From assembly GCA_947476325.1 (NCBI GenBank), contig CANJPZ010000001.1, positions 1 to 64,000 of the forward strand: a DNA stretch of 64,000 bases. Direction: 5' to 3'. Below the pieces are notes generated by a model. That model saw only the letters and a program-made list of their open reading frames with translations, was not told the origin of the DNA and searched no databases. A program made the translations under genes and the position numbers. The stretch is from Caulobacteraceae bacterium (GTDB lineage Bacteria > Pseudomonadota > Alphaproteobacteria > Caulobacterales > Caulobacteraceae). Below are positions 26,745 to 37,825 of the stretch, piece after piece. Position 1 is the first letter of the stretch; each line of letters starts with the position of its first letter.

Positions 26745-26832
26745 TTGCCGCACTGGCATTGTGCTCCGGGCGTCGTAAGATCGGGGCTCTCGCCGCAATT
26801 TCGGCCCTGAAGACGATTATCGAGCCCTGCCC

Positions 26833-27702
26833 ATGACCAAGCGCATTCTGCCCCTTTTCGCCCTGCTGGCCGGTGGCCTGCTGATTGCGGGCCCTGTATC
26901 GGCCCAGCTCGATCCGCTGACCGATCCCCTGCCACGCACCCTGGGTGAATCGGCTGATCGCCGCCTCGACCGGGTGGAGCAGACCCTGCGAGAAATGCGC
27001 GCCATCCTCTTCCAGGGCCGCGAAACCGGGAAACCCGTGGTCGTCCAGCCGGCCGAGACTCAAGGCCAGGTCAGCACGCTCGACAATCGGGTCGTCGATC
27101 TGCAGGAAACCCTGCGGCGCATCAACAGCCAGCTCGACACCCTGTCCACCGACATCGCGGCGCTGCGCCGCGAGGCCGCCACCGACGCCACCACCATGCG
27201 CAATCTGGCCCAGGCCAACACCGCCCTGACCACCCGGCTCGACGGGATCGAGAAATCAATCGCTGCGATGGCCAAGGAAAACGCTGATCGGGCCGCGACC
27301 GAGACCGCCCGGGCCCAGGACCCCAGCCTGCAGTTCAACGCCGCCAAGCAGGCCTATATCGATGGCCAGTACCGTCAGGCCGCCGACGGCTTTACCGCCT
27401 TCCTGGCCGCCAATCCGGACGATCCCCGCGCGCCCGAGGCGCGCTACCAGCTGGGCGAGGCCCAGTACAAACAAGCCGGATACAACGAGGCGGCCCAGGC
27501 CTATCTGGCCTCGATCCGCGGCTGGCCAGCGACGGTCTGGGGACCGGACGCGGTGGTCAAGCTGGGCCTGTCGCTGATCGAGCTTCGCCGCAACGCCGAC
27601 GCCTGCGACGTGCTGGCCCAGCTGGACGCCCACTATCCGACCGCTACGGCCGCCCTGAAGACCCAGGCCCGGACCGCCCGCACCCGGGCCCGGTGCGCCT
27701 GA
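26833..27702 (+). CDS. cpoB: Tol-Pal system protein CpoB (YbgF)
   Basis: CpoB is a periplasmic protein that coordinates Tol-Pal with peptidoglycan synthesis during division. A signal peptide (cleavage near VSAQ) is followed by a trimerising coiled coil (residues about 35-150, with LDNRVVDLQETLRRINSQLDTL) and TPR repeats (FNAAKQAYIDGQYRQAADGFTAFLAANPDD; YQLGEAQYKQAGYNEAAQAYLASI). The 289-aa length fits. It overlaps tilS by 10 bp. Confidence 0.93.
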   Translation: MTKRILPLFALLAGGLLIAGPVSAQLDPLTDPLPRTLGESADRRLDRVEQTLREMRAILFQGRETGKPVVVQPAETQGQVSTLDNRVVDLQETLRRINSQLDTLSTDIAALRREAATDATTMRNLAQANTALTTRLDGIEKSIAAMAKENADRAATETARAQDPSLQFNAAKQAYIDGQYRQAADGFTAFLAANPDDPRAPEARYQLGEAQYKQAGYNEAAQAYLASIRGWPATVWGPDAVVKLGLSLIELRRNADACDVLAQLDAHYPTATAALKTQARTARTRARCA

Positions 27703-28907
27703 GCCCATTCGACCGGCGGCTTGAGCGCCGATCCCAGCGCCCCCTCGCGGTGGCCGTATCCGGCGGCGCCGACTCCGTGCTGGCCCTTCGCCAGACAGTG
27801 GCCTGGGCCCGGGAACACGACCGCACTGTCATCGCCCTTTGCGTTGACCATGGCCTGCAGGAGGCCAGCGCCGCCTGGGCCGCCTTCGCCGCGCGAGCCG
27901 CCGAAGACCTGGGCGCCGGTGCCTGCATCCTGCAATGGCAAGGGCCCCATCCGGCGCGCGGCATTCCCGCCGCCGCCCGCGCCGCCCGCCACCGCCTGCT
28001 CGCCGAAGCGGCGCGCGAGGCCGGAGCACGGGTGATCGTCACCGGACATACCGCTTCGGACGCCCTGGAAAATCAGGCCCTTGGCCAGGGCCTCTTGAGC
28101 GAATGGTCGCCCTCGCCTGTCTGGCCCGAGGGACGGGGCTTGTTCCTGTTGCGCCCCCTGCTGGACATGTCGCGCGGCGCCGTACGGGCGCGACTGGCCC
28201 AAACCGGCGGCGAGTGGATTGACGATCCGGCCAATGAGAACCCGCTACACGCCCGGGTGCGCGCCCGCCGCGCCCTGGTCGGATCGGACCTGACTGTGGA
28301 AGATCGTGAGGATCCCGAAATCGCCACGCTTGCCCGTCAGGCGGTCTTCGATCTCGACCATATCGCCTTGCCCCGCCCCGCCTTCGCCGCCGCCGGTCCC
28401 GGCGCCCAGCGCAAGGTTCTGGGCTGCGCCGTGGTTGCCGCAGGCGGGCGCCAGGCCATTCCGCCCACAACCTCGCTCGACCGCCTTTGCGCGGCTCTGG
28501 ACAAGACCGGACCGGTGTCGGCGTCCCTAGCCGGCGCACGAATCGCAGCGGGTGAGACAATCGCCATCTGGCGCAATGCTGGTGAACAGGCCCGAGGCGG
28601 GCTTGCCCCCCTGCGCCTGGCGGGCGGTCAGACCGGCGTGTGGGACGGGCGCTACGAACTGACCGCTGACCGCGACATCGAGGTGCTGGCGGTCAAAGGT
28701 CTGGCTTCCCGGCTTTCGGCCGCGGATCGCCGCGCGCTGGCGCGCTGGCCTGCCGCCGTGCGCCCCGGCCTGCCCGTTCTGGCGCCCCCAAACGGGACAA
28801 CCTCTAGCCCGATCCTTGCATCACTCGATGCGGCGCCTGCGCGATGGCTCGTTCCGGAGCGTTTTGCAGCGGCCTGCGGCCTTATCGCCCAGGAAGGTCA
28901 ACTTTGA
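27693..28907 (+). CDS. tilS: tRNA(Ile)-lysidine synthase TilS
   Basis: TilS attaches lysine to C34 of the CAU anticodon of tRNA-Ile2, making it read AUA. The N-terminal PP-loop SGGADS binds ATP, CVDHGLQ follows, and the core continues with HTASDALENQALGQGLL. The family's usual H-x-x-D-D-x-x-E segment reads HTASDALEN here. The C-terminal part is divergent, as usual in alphaproteobacteria. The start is GTG 27693, overlapping cpoB by 10 bp; 404 aa. Confidence 0.9.
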   Translation: MRLSPFDRRLERRSQRPLAVAVSGGADSVLALRQTVAWAREHDRTVIALCVDHGLQEASAAWAAFAARAAEDLGAGACILQWQGPHPARGIPAAARAARHRLLAEAAREAGARVIVTGHTASDALENQALGQGLLSEWSPSPVWPEGRGLFLLRPLLDMSRGAVRARLAQTGGEWIDDPANENPLHARVRARRALVGSDLTVEDREDPEIATLARQAVFDLDHIALPRPAFAAAGPGAQRKVLGCAVVAAGGRQAIPPTTSLDRLCAALDKTGPVSASLAGARIAAGETIAIWRNAGEQARGGLAPLRLAGGQTGVWDGRYELTADRDIEVLAVKGLASRLSAADRRALARWPAAVRPGLPVLAPPNGTTSSPILASLDAAPARWLVPERFAAACGLIAQEGQL

Positions 28908-28974
28908 TTGAGCGGATGGCGAAACCCCCGTTCGCATCCTATGTAGGAACGGCTTTGGCTGACGGAATCGGATC

Positions 28975-30869
<1,895 letters not shown>

Positions 30870-30870
<1 letters not shown>

Positions 30871-31670
30871 TGGCGATCCCGCGGCTCATGGGCGTGGTCA
30901 ATGTCACGCCCGACAGCTTTTCCGACGGCGGCCGCTATCTCGACCCGGCGGCGGCCATCGCGCACGGCCTGCAACTGATCGAGGACGGCGCGACCCTGCT
31001 GGACATCGGCGGTGAGTCGACCCGCCCCGGCGCCCAGCCGGTCAGCCAGGCGCAGGAAATGGCCCGCGTCCTGCCGGTCATCGAGGGCCTGGCCGGCAGG
31101 GGCGCTATCCTGTCCATCGACACCCACAAACCCGCTGTGGCCCGCGCCGCCGTCAAGGCGGGCGCCCGGATGTGGAATGACGTCACGGCCCTGGGCTCGG
31201 ACGCCGCCCTGGCCGCCGCCGCCAGCCTGAAATGCGATGTTGTCCTGATGCACATGAAAGGCGAGCCACGCACCATGCAGGCCGCGCCGCAGTACGAGGA
31301 CGTGGTCTTGGAAGTCTGTGATTTTCTGATCACCCGAGCAGAAGCCGCCATCGCCGCCGGCGTCAAACGCGATGCCATTCTGATCGATCCCGGCGTCGGC
31401 TTCGGCAAGACGCTGGAACACAACCTGTCACTGATCGCCCATCTCGATCGCATCGTCGCTCTGGGCTTTCCCGTGGTGCTGGGCGTCAGCCGCAAGCGCT
31501 TCATCCAGGCGCTGGATCTGGGCGCGCGCGAGCCGACCAACCGTCTGGGCGGCTCTCTGGCTGCAGCCCTGGCCGGCGCAGCGGCGGGCGCGGCCGTTCT
31601 GAGAGTCCACGATGTCCGCGAAACCGCCCAGGCCCTGACGGTTCAGGAGGCGGTTCGTGGCGCAAGCTAG
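30870..31670 (+). CDS. folP: Dihydropteroate synthase
   Basis: FolP condenses p-aminobenzoate with dihydropterin pyrophosphate in folate synthesis and is the sulfonamide target. The TIM barrel shows the two signatures MGVVNVTPDSFSDGGRYLDP at the start and LLDIGGESTRPGAQPV, plus VLGVSRKRFI (pterin and phosphate contacts). The start is GTG 30870, whose first base is the last base of the ftsH TAG; 266 aa. It overlaps thiD by 14 bp. The ftsH-folP arrangement is common in Proteobacteria. Confidence 0.95.
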
Positions 31671-32448
31671 GGTGCTGATCATCGCCGGGTCTGACTCCGG
31701 CGGCGGCGCCGGGGTGCAGGCCGACATCAAGACGGTGACCATGCTGGGCGGTTACGCCGCCACCGCGATCACCGCCATCACCGCCCAGAACACCCAGGGC
31801 GTCCGCGAGATCCTCGAGCTGCCCGCCAATCTGGTCACCGCCCAGGCCCGTGCGATGCTGGACGACATTGGCGCCGATGCAATCAAGACCGGCATGCTGG
31901 GTTCGGTCCTCATGGTCGAAACGGTTGCGCGCCTGCTGGACGAGGCGAGCGTTCCGGCAGTGATCGATCCGGTTATGGTCGCCAAGGGCGGCGCGCCGCT
32001 GCTGGAGGACAAGGCCCTGGCGGCCGTGCGCGGCCTGCTGGTTTCCCGCGCGGCCTTGCTCACCCCCAACGCCCCCGAAGCGGCAGCCCTGACCGGCCTG
32101 GCCTGTCAGACCACCGACGACCTGCGCCGGGCAGGCGATGTGCTGCTTGGCATGGGCGCCGGCGCTGTCCTGATGAAGGGCGGGCATATCGCCGGCCCTC
32201 GCCTGATCGACATCCTGATGACTCCCGCGGGCGAGACCATGTTCGAAGGCGAGCGGATCGAGACCCGCCACACCCATGGAACCGGGTGCACCCTGGCCTC
32301 GGCCTGCGCTGTCGGGCTGGCCCAGGGCTTGACCCTGCAGGACAGTGTCGGCCGGGCCTGGGACTATGTGGCCCGGGCCATTCGCGCCGCGCCGGGGCTG
32401 GGCGCCGGTCACGGCCCGCTGGGCCACGGCTGGCCGCTGACGCGATAA
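31657..32448 (+). CDS. thiD: Hydroxymethylpyrimidine/phosphomethylpyrimidine kinase ThiD
   Basis: ThiD phosphorylates HMP and HMP-phosphate for thiamine synthesis and salvage. The ribokinase-fold protein (263 aa) begins VLIIAGSDSGGGAGVQADIKT and ends its catalytic core with the anion-hole motif HTHGTGCTLASACAVGLAQG, where the Asp is replaced by a Cys, as is normal for ThiD. GTG 31657 is preceded by GGAGG. No TPP riboswitch is seen; the gene is driven from upstream with ftsH-folP. Confidence 0.93.
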   Translation: MAQARVLIIAGSDSGGGAGVQADIKTVTMLGGYAATAITAITAQNTQGVREILELPANLVTAQARAMLDDIGADAIKTGMLGSVLMVETVARLLDEASVPAVIDPVMVAKGGAPLLEDKALAAVRGLLVSRAALLTPNAPEAAALTGLACQTTDDLRRAGDVLLGMGAGAVLMKGGHIAGPRLIDILMTPAGETMFEGERIETRHTHGTGCTLASACAVGLAQGLTLQDSVGRAWDYVARAIRAAPGLGAGHGPLGHGWPLTR

Positions 32449-32475
32449 GTGATGACGATGGCGTCAGGCAGACAG

Positions 32476-32506
32476 TTGACCTTCGCCGCCGCTTATCGAC
32501 TATCTA
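32476..32506 (+). promoter_or_regulatory. Candidate promoter giving a leaderless mRNA
   Basis: TTGACC (32476-32481) and TATCTA (32501-32506) are 19 bases apart. Start of transcription would fall at about the ATG at 32512, so the secreted-protein mRNA could be leaderless. No SD precedes that ATG. Confidence 0.35.
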
Positions 32507-32511
32507 GGCCT

Positions 32512-33231
32512 ATGCGAAAGCCGCTTGCCCTTGCCGCGCTCATGGCCACGACCCTTTTGGCCGGACAGGCGCACGCCGCCTCGCACTGGTTGTGGTTCAC
32601 GGTCAATGGCGGCGCCGTGGCCTTTGACGAGTTGAGCCAGTACTTCGACATCCGCACCGGGATCGTCAGCGCCAATACCGTGACCTTTTACCAGCAACCT
32701 CACGCTGGCGCCGGCGGCGCCTACGCGTTTCTGGCCGAGCGGCTCGATTTCGAATGCCGGGGCAACCGCTATCGGTTTTCAAATTCGGCGGCCTTCGACC
32801 GGGCCGGGTTGAAGCTTAGTGAGCGCGAAGACGGCGAGTGGTCGGAGATGGGCGCGACCCTGGGTTCAACGGCGCTGTTCAAGCGAATGCTATGCACCAA
32901 CGAAAAGCCGCCGGTGCTCTACCAGGCGGCGGATGTTGAGGCGCTGTTCAAGGCGATGACGTCTCCGACCTTGCCGACGCCAATGGTGCAGACGCCGCCT
33001 GCGACGACAACAGCTGTGGCCCCCGCACCGGCAAGACCTGCTCCTGCGCCAACGCCGCCGCCCGAAGCCAGGCCGTCAGCAGCGGCCCAGACAGCCGCCA
33101 AGCCGCCTGAGCCGCCAAAGATTCAGCCAAAGCCTCTGGACCTGGACGCGCTCGCCGCAAGTCTGGCCAGCCCATCAAGCCCAGCCCCGGCGCCCGCACC
33201 AGCAGCGCCAAAGCCGGCCCTGCAGCCCTGA
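32512..33231 (+). CDS. Secreted protein with surface-adhesin-E-like N-domain and proline-rich tail
   Basis: The predicted protein is 239 aa. A signal peptide (residues 1-24, ending AGQAHAAS) precedes a 120-residue domain (WLWFTVNGGAVAFDELSQYF, ANTVTFYQQP, AERLDFECRGNRYRFSNSAAF), which somewhat resembles small periplasmic adhesin-E-like domains. Residues about 150-239 are Pro/Ala-rich with the segment KPLDLDALAASLASPSSPAP, which is very like [20 protein letters not shown] in TolA of this window. The function is unknown. ATG 32512 was chosen for the signal peptide; an earlier frame from 32449 gives a poor N-terminus. Confidence 0.65.
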   Translation: MRKPLALAALMATTLLAGQAHAASHWLWFTVNGGAVAFDELSQYFDIRTGIVSANTVTFYQQPHAGAGGAYAFLAERLDFECRGNRYRFSNSAAFDRAGLKLSEREDGEWSEMGATLGSTALFKRMLCTNEKPPVLYQAADVEALFKAMTSPTLPTPMVQTPPATTTAVAPAPARPAPAPTPPPEARPSAAAQTAAKPPEPPKIQPKPLDLDALAASLASPSSPAPAPAPAAPKPALQP

Positions 33232-33238
33232 CCGGAGT

Positions 33239-33922
33239 CTAGAAGCGGCCGCCGCGGGTCTGATCGTCGCGGCGCTCATCGCGCACACGGTTGGCCAGCT
33301 GATCGAGGCGACGGTTGAGATCGGCGCGTTCACGTCCGTCCAGGCCATCACCGCTGCGCCGATAATCGGACACCAGGCGGCGAAGCTGGTCGAGAACCAT
33401 CCTCAGGCGGTCAGCTTCCGGCCGGGTCAGACCGCCGTAGCGCGCACCCTCTGCGATGCTCCGGTCGATCTGGCTGAGGCGCTCGAAGATCTGATCACCG
33501 CGCGTATCGTTGTCCCGGCGCTCGCGATCAACCTGGGCTGACAGCGCGTCCAGGCGACGATTGAGGTCCCGGCGCTCGACATTGTTAAAGCCGCCGCGCT
33601 GGTAGCTGAATTCCAGGCGCTGGATCTGGCGCAACTGGTCACGTAGGCGGCGGACCTCGTCGCGCGTGAGGCCGCCGCGTCGCTCACCTTCGTCGATGCG
33701 CTGGGCGATATTGGCTTCACGTTCTCCAAAGCTCTGACCCCCATAACCGGGTCCATCATATCCTCGCCCATAACCCTGGTCAGGACCGTAGCCGCGACCC
33801 GGACCGTACTCAGGGCCTGACCCGTAGCCGCGGCCGGGGCCGTAGGGCTGGGCTGAAGCAAAGGCGGGCATGACTGCGACGATCGCGGTGGCGGCCATCA
33901 GGGCCGATAAGGTCGTCTTCAT
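33239..33922 (-). CDS. Secreted Gly/Tyr-rich protein with an internal duplication
   Basis: The protein is 227 aa. A signal peptide ends at AFASA. Residues 25-65 are a GY-rich segment (PGRGYGSGPEYGPGRGYG type). The rest consists of two related helical repeats of about 70 residues. The first contains RIDEGERRGGLTRDEVRRLR and RRDLNRRLDALSAQVDRERRD; the second contains SIAEGARYGGLTRPEADRLR and RADLNRRLDQLANRVRDERRDD. The basic helices might bind an acidic surface polymer, but nothing shows this. AAGGAG precedes ATG 33922. It is divergent from serC. Confidence 0.7.
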   Translation of the reverse strand: MKTTLSALMAATAIVAVMPAFASAQPYGPGRGYGSGPEYGPGRGYGPDQGYGRGYDGPGYGGQSFGEREANIAQRIDEGERRGGLTRDEVRRLRDQLRQIQRLEFSYQRGGFNNVERRDLNRRLDALSAQVDRERRDNDTRGDQIFERLSQIDRSIAEGARYGGLTRPEADRLRMVLDQLRRLVSDYRRSGDGLDGRERADLNRRLDQLANRVRDERRDDQTRGGRF

Positions 33923-34090
33923 GGTCTAACTCCTTGTGTTGTTCAGCGCCGCCGACCCGGCCGCGCCTTGGGGTAATTCACCACCCGCTGGCTGAAACGC
34001 GCCTGAACGGATTTGGTCATCGCCCATTCATGCGAAATTCCGCCGCGCCCCCTTCGAAGGCTCTCGCTTTCTTCATGAATCGCGCCTATA

Positions 34091-34123
34091 GCCCGCGGCG
34101 GGCCACACCCCCCCAACGGGGTG
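34091..34123 (+). ncRNA. serC-type leader RNA motif
   Basis: Two hairpins follow each other in the serC leader: GCCCG-CGG-CGGGC (34091-34103) and CACCCC-CCCAAC-GGGGTG (34106-34123). A structured leader of this kind (the serC motif) is known upstream of serC-serA operons in Alphaproteobacteria. A TATAGC hexamer ends right before the first hairpin and may be the -10. I match by place and two-hairpin shape, not by alignment. Confidence 0.55.
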
Positions 34124-34151
34124 CTGCTCATCTGTAAGGATGGGAGACATC

Positions 34152-35327
34152 ATGACGACGACCGCCAAGCCGGCAATGCGCCCGGCGCGCCCCGAATTCT
34201 CTTCTGGCCCCTGCGCCAAGAGGCCGGGATGGAAACCCGAAAATCTGTCGAACGCGGTTCTTGGCCGCTCGCACCGCTCGAAACTGGGCAAGGCACGGCT
34301 CAAGGAAGCCATCGACCGTACCCGCGACGTGCTGGGTGTTCCGGCCGATTATCTGATCGGCATCGTACCGGCCTCTGACACCGGTGCCGTGGAAATGGCC
34401 CTGTGGTCGATGCTGGGCGCCCGCCCCGTCCAGATGCTGGCCTTTGAGTCCTTCGGCAAGGACTGGGTCACCGATGTGGTCAAACAGCTCAAGATCGCCG
34501 ACACCGAAGTGCTCGATGCGCCCTACGGTCAGCTGCCCGACCTTTCCAGGGTCGATCCGGCCAAGGACCTGGTTTTCACCTGGAACGGCACCACCTCGGG
34601 CGTGCGGGTTCCGAACGCCGAGTTCATTTCCGACGCCCGTGAAGGTGTCACCATCTGCGACGCGACCTCGGCGGCCTTCGCCCAGGATCTGGACTTCGCC
34701 AAGCTCGATGTCGTCACCTTCTCCTGGCAAAAGGCCATGGGCGGCGAGGGCGCGCACGGCGTCCTAATCCTGTCGCCCCGCGCCGTCGCCCGGCTGGAGA
34801 GCTACACGCCGGCCTGGCCGATGCCGAAGCTGTTCCGCATGACCAAGGGCGGCAAGGTTTCCCTCGACATCTTCGAGGGCGCGACCATCAACACTCCGTC
34901 CATGCTGTGCGTCGAGGACTATATCGACGCTTTGAAATGGGCGACCTCGATCGGCGGCCTGGGTGAGCTTCAGGCCCGCGCCAATCGCAATCTGGGCGTC
35001 CTTGAGGCCTGGGTCGAAAAGACGCCTTGGGTTGAATTCCTGCCAGCGACCAAGGCCATTCGCTCCAACACCTCGGTCTGCCTCAAGGTGGTCGATGCCC
35101 GCGTCACCGGCCTGTCCGACGACGCCCAGGCTGACTTCGCCAAAAAGCTGGCCTCCCTGCTGGAAAAAGAGGACGCCGCGCTTGACGTCGGCGGCTACCG
35201 TGACGCCCCTCCCGGCCTGCGCATCTGGTGCGGCGCGACGGTGGAGCACACCGATCTCGACGCCCTGACGCCCTGGCTGAACTGGGCTTTCGAAACCGCC
35301 GTTTCGGATCTGGCCCCGGCGGCCTGA
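34152..35327 (+). CDS. serC: Phosphoserine aminotransferase SerC
   Basis: SerC converts 3-phosphohydroxypyruvate and glutamate to phosphoserine, step two of serine synthesis, with PLP. The 391-aa protein belongs to the alpha/archaeal-type branch ([15 protein letters not shown] at the start). The PLP lysine lies in [16 protein letters not shown], and [13 protein letters not shown] holds the conserved Asp. ATG 34152 has GGGAGA at the right distance; ATG 34140 has AAGG too close. A serC-type leader precedes it, and sseB and serA follow. Confidence 0.95.
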   Translation: MTTTAKPAMRPARPEFSSGPCAKRPGWKPENLSNAVLGRSHRSKLGKARLKEAIDRTRDVLGVPADYLIGIVPASDTGAVEMALWSMLGARPVQMLAFESFGKDWVTDVVKQLKIADTEVLDAPYGQLPDLSRVDPAKDLVFTWNGTTSGVRVPNAEFISDAREGVTICDATSAAFAQDLDFAKLDVVTFSWQKAMGGEGAHGVLILSPRAVARLESYTPAWPMPKLFRMTKGGKVSLDIFEGATINTPSMLCVEDYIDALKWATSIGGLGELQARANRNLGVLEAWVEKTPWVEFLPATKAIRSNTSVCLKVVDARVTGLSDDAQADFAKKLASLLEKEDAALDVGGYRDAPPGLRIWCGATVEHTDLDALTPWLNWAFETAVSDLAPAA

Positions 35328-35329
35328 GG

Positions 35330-36064
35330 GTGTTTACGCCCCTCAATGAGGTCGAGCGGAGCCTGATCGCCGCTGTCGAAGACCCGACCAAGCAGGGCGC
35401 ATTCGCGCGCGCCCTGCTTGAGGGCGAGTTGATCGCATGCCCGACTTCCATGCCCGAAGACGAGAGCGCCGGCATTCCTGAGCTACATGGCGTAACCATT
35501 GCGCACGAAGTGGCCGCCGCCGTGTTCACCGCCCCGGAACGGGTGGTGCAGACCCTGGGTCCCGACGCCCCCACCGTTACCTTCAAGGCGCTCGAACTGC
35601 TTGAATGGCTGCGGCCCGGGCCGGTCGTGCTCAATCCGGGCCAAGACTACACCGTAATCTGGTCCGCCGAAGAGCTCGACGCCTTGATCGCCCTGGTCCT
35701 GGCCGGGGAAACCGTCGGCCAGACCGGAATCCGGCTGGGCATCCCCGCCCAAAAGCCCGTGGCGTTGATCCGGCGGCTGTCGGCGGCGCTGGGCGGCGAA
35801 GCGACGGTCGCTGAGGCCTATCTGATGCTGGCCAAGCGAGAAGATCGGGCCGGCGAGCGCCTTTTGCTTGGCGTTGCGTCCAATGGCGCCTGGTCACGGG
35901 TCGAGGCGCTGGTCGGCGAGGCGGTCCGCGGATCGCCGGCTGACAACCGTCCGCTGGACCTGATGCCGCTCGACGATAGCTGGGTCGCCAGAACCCTCAA
36001 ATCCGGAATTCCCATCGTTGCGCCCCGTGTCAGGCGCGTCCGCTTCTCCATCCCAAAAGGATAG
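35330..36064 (+). CDS. SseB family protein (enhanced serine sensitivity)
   Basis: The protein is 244 aa. The N-terminal domain (VFTPLNEVERSLIAAVEDP, then GAFARALLEGELIACP, LHGVTIAHEVAAAVFTAPERV and VVLNPGQDYTVIWSAEELDAL) follows the SseB N-terminal domain, including the NPG turn. The C-terminal half (VALIRRLSAALGGEATVAEAYLML) fits the SseB C-terminal region. Overexpression of E. coli sseB makes cells serine sensitive. Here the gene lies 2 bp after serC and 6 bp before serA, which ties the family to serine synthesis by operon structure. The mechanism is unknown. The start is GTG 35330. Confidence 0.8.
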   Translation: MFTPLNEVERSLIAAVEDPTKQGAFARALLEGELIACPTSMPEDESAGIPELHGVTIAHEVAAAVFTAPERVVQTLGPDAPTVTFKALELLEWLRPGPVVLNPGQDYTVIWSAEELDALIALVLAGETVGQTGIRLGIPAQKPVALIRRLSAALGGEATVAEAYLMLAKREDRAGERLLLGVASNGAWSRVEALVGEAVRGSPADNRPLDLMPLDDSWVARTLKSGIPIVAPRVRRVRFSIPKG

Positions 36065-36070
36065 CTCCCC

Positions 36071-37645
36071 ATGCCCAAGGTCCTTATCGCCGACAAACTG
36101 TCTCAAGCCGCCGTCGACATCTTCACGCAGCGCGGCATCGATTTCGACATCAAGGTCGGCCTGACCAAGGAGGAACTGATCGCCGTGGCCGGCGATTATG
36201 ACGCCTTCGCCATCCGCTCGGGCGCCAAGATCGACAAGGACGTCATCGCCGCCGCCAGGAACCTGAAAGTCATCGCCCGGGCCGGCATCGGCGTCGACAA
36301 TGTCGACATCCCCGCCGCCACCGCCAAGGGCGTGATCGTCATGAACACCCCGTTCGGCAACTCGATCACCACCGCCGAGCACGCCATCGCCATGATGTTC
36401 GCGGTGGCTCGCGATCTGCCCGCCGCCGACGCCTCCACCCAGGCCGGCAAGTGGGAAAAGAATCGCTTCATGGGCGTTGAATTGACCGCCAAGACGCTGG
36501 GCCTGATCGGGGCCGGAAACATCGGCTCGATCGTCGCCGACCGGGCCCTGGGCCTTAAGATGAAGGTCATCGCCTATGACCCCTTCCTGGCCCCTGAACG
36601 CGCCGTCGAGATCGGCGTGGAAAAGGTCGAGCTGGACGAGCTTCTGGCCCGCGCGGACTTCATCACCCTGCACACCCCGCTCACTGAAAAGACCCGCAAC
36701 ATCCTGTCGGAAGAAAACCTCAAGAAGACCAAGAAGGGCGTTCGCATCATCAACTGCGCCCGCGGCGGGCTGGTCGACGAAGTCGCCCTGCGCAAGCTGA
36801 TCGACGAAGGTCACGTCGGCGGTGCGGCGTTCGACGTCTTCTCCGTCGAGCCTGCCAAGGAAAACGCCCTGTTCGGCTGCGACAAGGTCGTGGCCACACC
36901 ACACCTGGGCGCCGCGACGGTCGAGGCCCAGGAAAACGTCGCCTTGCAGGTCTCCGAGCAGATCTCGGACTATCTCTTGACCGGCGCGGTGACCAATGCG
37001 CTGAACAGCCCCTCGGTCGGCGCCGAGGAAGCCCCGCGGCTGAAGCCCTACATCGCCCTGTCAGCGGCGCTGGGCGCCTTCGCCGGCCAGATGGTGGATG
37101 TCGGCGTTACCGGCATCGACATCGCCTATGAAGGCGATGTCGCCAAGCTGAACGTCAAGCCGCTGACCGCCACCTCGCTGGCGGGCGTGCTCAAGCCGAT
37201 GCTGGAAGGGGTCAATATGGTCTCAGCCCCGGCGATTGCGAAGGAGCGCGGCATTACGGTTTCGGAAAGCCGTCAGGATGAGAGTCCGGTTTACGACAGT
37301 CTGATCCGCATCACCGTCACGACCGAGATGGGCAAGCGTTCTTTCGCCGGCTCGGTAATCGGCGGCGGTCCACGCATCGTCGAGGTCAAGGGCATGGACC
37401 TGGACGCGGCCTTCTCGCCGGCCATGCTCTACATCAACAACCTCGACAAGCCGGGCTTCATCGGCGCGCTGGGCGCTCTGCTGGGCGAGGCTGGCGTCAA
37501 TATCGCCACCTTCAATCTGGGCCGACGGGCCGCCGGCGAGGACGCCATCGCCCTGGTCGGCATCGACTCGGCCCCGACCGACGCCCTGCTCGCCAAGGTC
37601 CGCGCCCTGCCGCAGGTGAAGGAAGCCCGCGCACTTACTTTCTAA
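36071..37645 (+). CDS. serA: D-3-phosphoglycerate dehydrogenase SerA
   Basis: SerA oxidises 3-phosphoglycerate with NAD, the first step of serine synthesis. The long form (524 aa) has a catalytic and NAD domain (GLIGAGNIGSIVADRALGLKM; Arg and Glu of the active site; GGAAFDVFSVEPAKENALF), an allosteric-substrate-binding insert, and a C-terminal ACT domain (DKPGFIGALGALLGEAGVNIATFNLGR), which usually senses serine. It is last of serC-sseB-serA. Confidence 0.97.
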   Translation: MPKVLIADKLSQAAVDIFTQRGIDFDIKVGLTKEELIAVAGDYDAFAIRSGAKIDKDVIAAARNLKVIARAGIGVDNVDIPAATAKGVIVMNTPFGNSITTAEHAIAMMFAVARDLPAADASTQAGKWEKNRFMGVELTAKTLGLIGAGNIGSIVADRALGLKMKVIAYDPFLAPERAVEIGVEKVELDELLARADFITLHTPLTEKTRNILSEENLKKTKKGVRIINCARGGLVDEVALRKLIDEGHVGGAAFDVFSVEPAKENALFGCDKVVATPHLGAATVEAQENVALQVSEQISDYLLTGAVTNALNSPSVGAEEAPRLKPYIALSAALGAFAGQMVDVGVTGIDIAYEGDVAKLNVKPLTATSLAGVLKPMLEGVNMVSAPAIAKERGITVSESRQDESPVYDSLIRITVTTEMGKRSFAGSVIGGGPRIVEVKGMDLDAAFSPAMLYINNLDKPGFIGALGALLGEAGVNIATFNLGRRAAGEDAIALVGIDSAPTDALLAKVRALPQVKEARALTF

Positions 37646-37650
37646 CCTTT

Positions 37651-37682
37651 CGCCCCTCCCCCGTTTGATCGGGGGAGGGGCG
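37651..37682. terminator. Perfect 13-bp hairpin after serA
   Basis: CGCCCCTCCCCCG (37651-37663) pairs with CGGGGGAGGGGCG (37670-37682) around TTTGAT. It stands 6 bp after the serA stop. No T-run follows. Like the hairpin after pal it has a pyrimidine arm and a purine arm and may belong to a repeated palindrome family. Confidence 0.6.
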
Positions 37683-37825
37683 AGGCCTTGCGTTCCCGCC
37701 AGATTCCTCCATAAGGCCGCGGGAAATGACCCCCACTCGGGTCGCTTCCCCAAATCTCTGACCGACGCGCCCAGGCAGACCGCCCGGGCCGCGTCTATGC
37801 GCGCGAACAACGGAGTAGTCCCCCG

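Noticed and set aside
33934-34137. Overlapping short frames on both strands between the GY-rich protein gene and serC
   Set aside because: No conserved-looking sequence, and the span is better explained as divergent promoters and the serC leader.
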